DNA from: Bacteroidales bacterium
Lineage (GTDB): Bacteria; Bacteroidota; Bacteroidia; Bacteroidales; VadinHA17
DNA length: 7,638 nt
Direction of reading: 5' to 3'
Assembly: GCA_016936695.1 (NCBI GenBank)
Contig: JAFGXK010000023.1
Coordinates: 1 to 7,638 of the forward strand
The notes under the pieces were generated by a model. The model searched no databases. It was not told where the DNA came from and saw only the letters and a program-made list of their open reading frames with translations. Shown here in pieces: positions 7,000 through 7,638 of the stretch. Positions within the stretch are counted from its first letter, which is position 1. Each line of letters begins with the position of its first letter. A program made the translations under genes and the position numbers.

Positions 7000-7638
7000 A
7001 TGAGCAAAAAGGAACAGTATGTAGCAGCAATCGACATTGGAACAACAAAGATTGTGGCCATTGTCGGTAAGAAAAACGAGAACGGCAAAATTGAGGTTCT
7101 CGGCATAAGCAAGGCTCCTTCAACAGGCGTCAGGAGAGGAGTTGTTCAGAACATTGAAGAGACTGTCAATGCCATTCAGGCAACTGTCGACGATGTTCAG
7201 AAAACAACCGGAGTTGTTTTTCATGAGGTCTTTGTAGGCATTGCAGGTCAGCACATCAGAAGCATCAAGACCCGCGGCTCAAGGATGCGTGACGACTTCG
7301 ACGACGAAATAAAGAAGGAAGAAGTCTTCAAGCTTATCGAAGACATGTACAAGATACATGTTGAAATGGGGGAGGAGATAATTCATGTGATTCCACAGGT
7401 TTTCATTATCGACAATGAACCGGGAATCAAAAATCCTATCGGCATCTGCGGTCATCAGCTGGAGGCCAACTTTCACATTGTCATAGGCCGGGTCGCCGCT
7501 GCCAAGAACATAGAGAGATGTGTTCAGAGGGCCGACCTGAAACTCAAGGATCTTATCCTTGAACCTCTGGCATCAGCCGATGCGGTGCTTACTGAAGATG
7601 AGAAGGAAGCCGGTGTTGTCCTGGTAGATATTGGCGGC
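7000..7638 (+). CDS. ftsA: Cell division protein FtsA (3' partial)
   Basis: An actin-like ATPase of the inner face of the membrane that anchors FtsZ and recruits later division proteins. 213 residues are visible and the frame runs off the right edge, so there is no stop in the window. The start ATG at 7000 gives MSKKEQYVAAIDIGTTK, with the phosphate-1 motif DIGTTK at 12-17. RRGVVQNIEETVNAI (45-59) and VGIAGQHI (79-86) are typical of domain 1A and the start of subdomain 1C (SHS2). EEIIHVIPQVFIID lies in 1C, and LEPLASADAVL is near the return to 1A. The last residues, VLVDIGG (207-213), begin the phosphate-2 motif. The remaining half, including the usual C-terminal amphipathic helix, is missing. 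The 22-nt leader (6978-6999) is AT-rich with no Shine-Dalgarno site. MreB and DnaK are excluded by the 1C subdomain and by context. Confidence 0.96.
   Translation, partial: MSKKEQYVAAIDIGTTKIVAIVGKKNENGKIEVLGISKAPSTGVRRGVVQNIEETVNAIQATVDDVQKTTGVVFHEVFVGIAGQHIRSIKTRGSRMRDDFDDEIKKEEVFKLIEDMYKIHVEMGEEIIHVIPQVFIIDNEPGIKNPIGICGHQLEANFHIVIGRVAAAKNIERCVQRADLKLKDLILEPLASADAVLTEDEKEAGVVLVDIGG

Noticed and set aside
7279..7476. Open frame of 65 codons on the - strand inside ftsA
   Set aside because: It is antisense to the conserved 1C subdomain of ftsA, with no recognisable features.

Overview
The window is a stretch of the division and cell wall (dcw) cluster of a member of the Bacteroidota, most likely a Bacteroidales/Marinilabiliales-type organism. 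It has seven genes, all on the + strand: mraY (5' end cut off), murD, ftsW, murG, murC, ftsQ and ftsA (3' end cut off). Three things point to the phylum: the order murC-ftsQ-ftsA with no murB or ddl between murC and ftsQ; a long extracytoplasmic insertion in MraY; and an FtsQ of the Bacteroidota type, ending close to 'QIVCKRR'. The assignment rests on recalled family features, not on a search.

Layout: 1-1161 mraY, 1167-2501 murD, 2515-3723 ftsW, 3704-4810 murG, 4807-6204 murC, 6201-6977 ftsQ and 7000-7638 ftsA. Coding is almost continuous. Junctions are 5 nt, 13 nt, a 20-nt overlap, a 4-nt overlap, a 4-nt overlap and 22 nt. This is what a single operon with partly coupled translation looks like. 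No stretch without a gene exceeds 22 nt, and I see no RNA gene, mobile element, CRISPR array, terminator or clear promoter.

The products form one pathway. MurC adds L-Ala to UDP-MurNAc and MurD adds D-Glu, both in the cytoplasm. MraY moves phospho-MurNAc-pentapeptide onto undecaprenyl phosphate (lipid I), and MurG adds GlcNAc (lipid II). FtsW, a SEDS glycosyltransferase, polymerises lipid II at the septum. FtsQ is a bitopic divisome protein, and FtsA is the actin-like protein that links FtsZ to the membrane.

I see no new biological system here; this is a conserved housekeeping locus. The points worth a second look are small: two departures from the usual SEDS motifs in FtsW, a lone pair of cysteines at the two ends of the FtsQ periplasmic domain, the MraY loop insertion, a hydrophobic residue in MurC where MurD has the usual His, and the start and coupling choices at the gene junctions.
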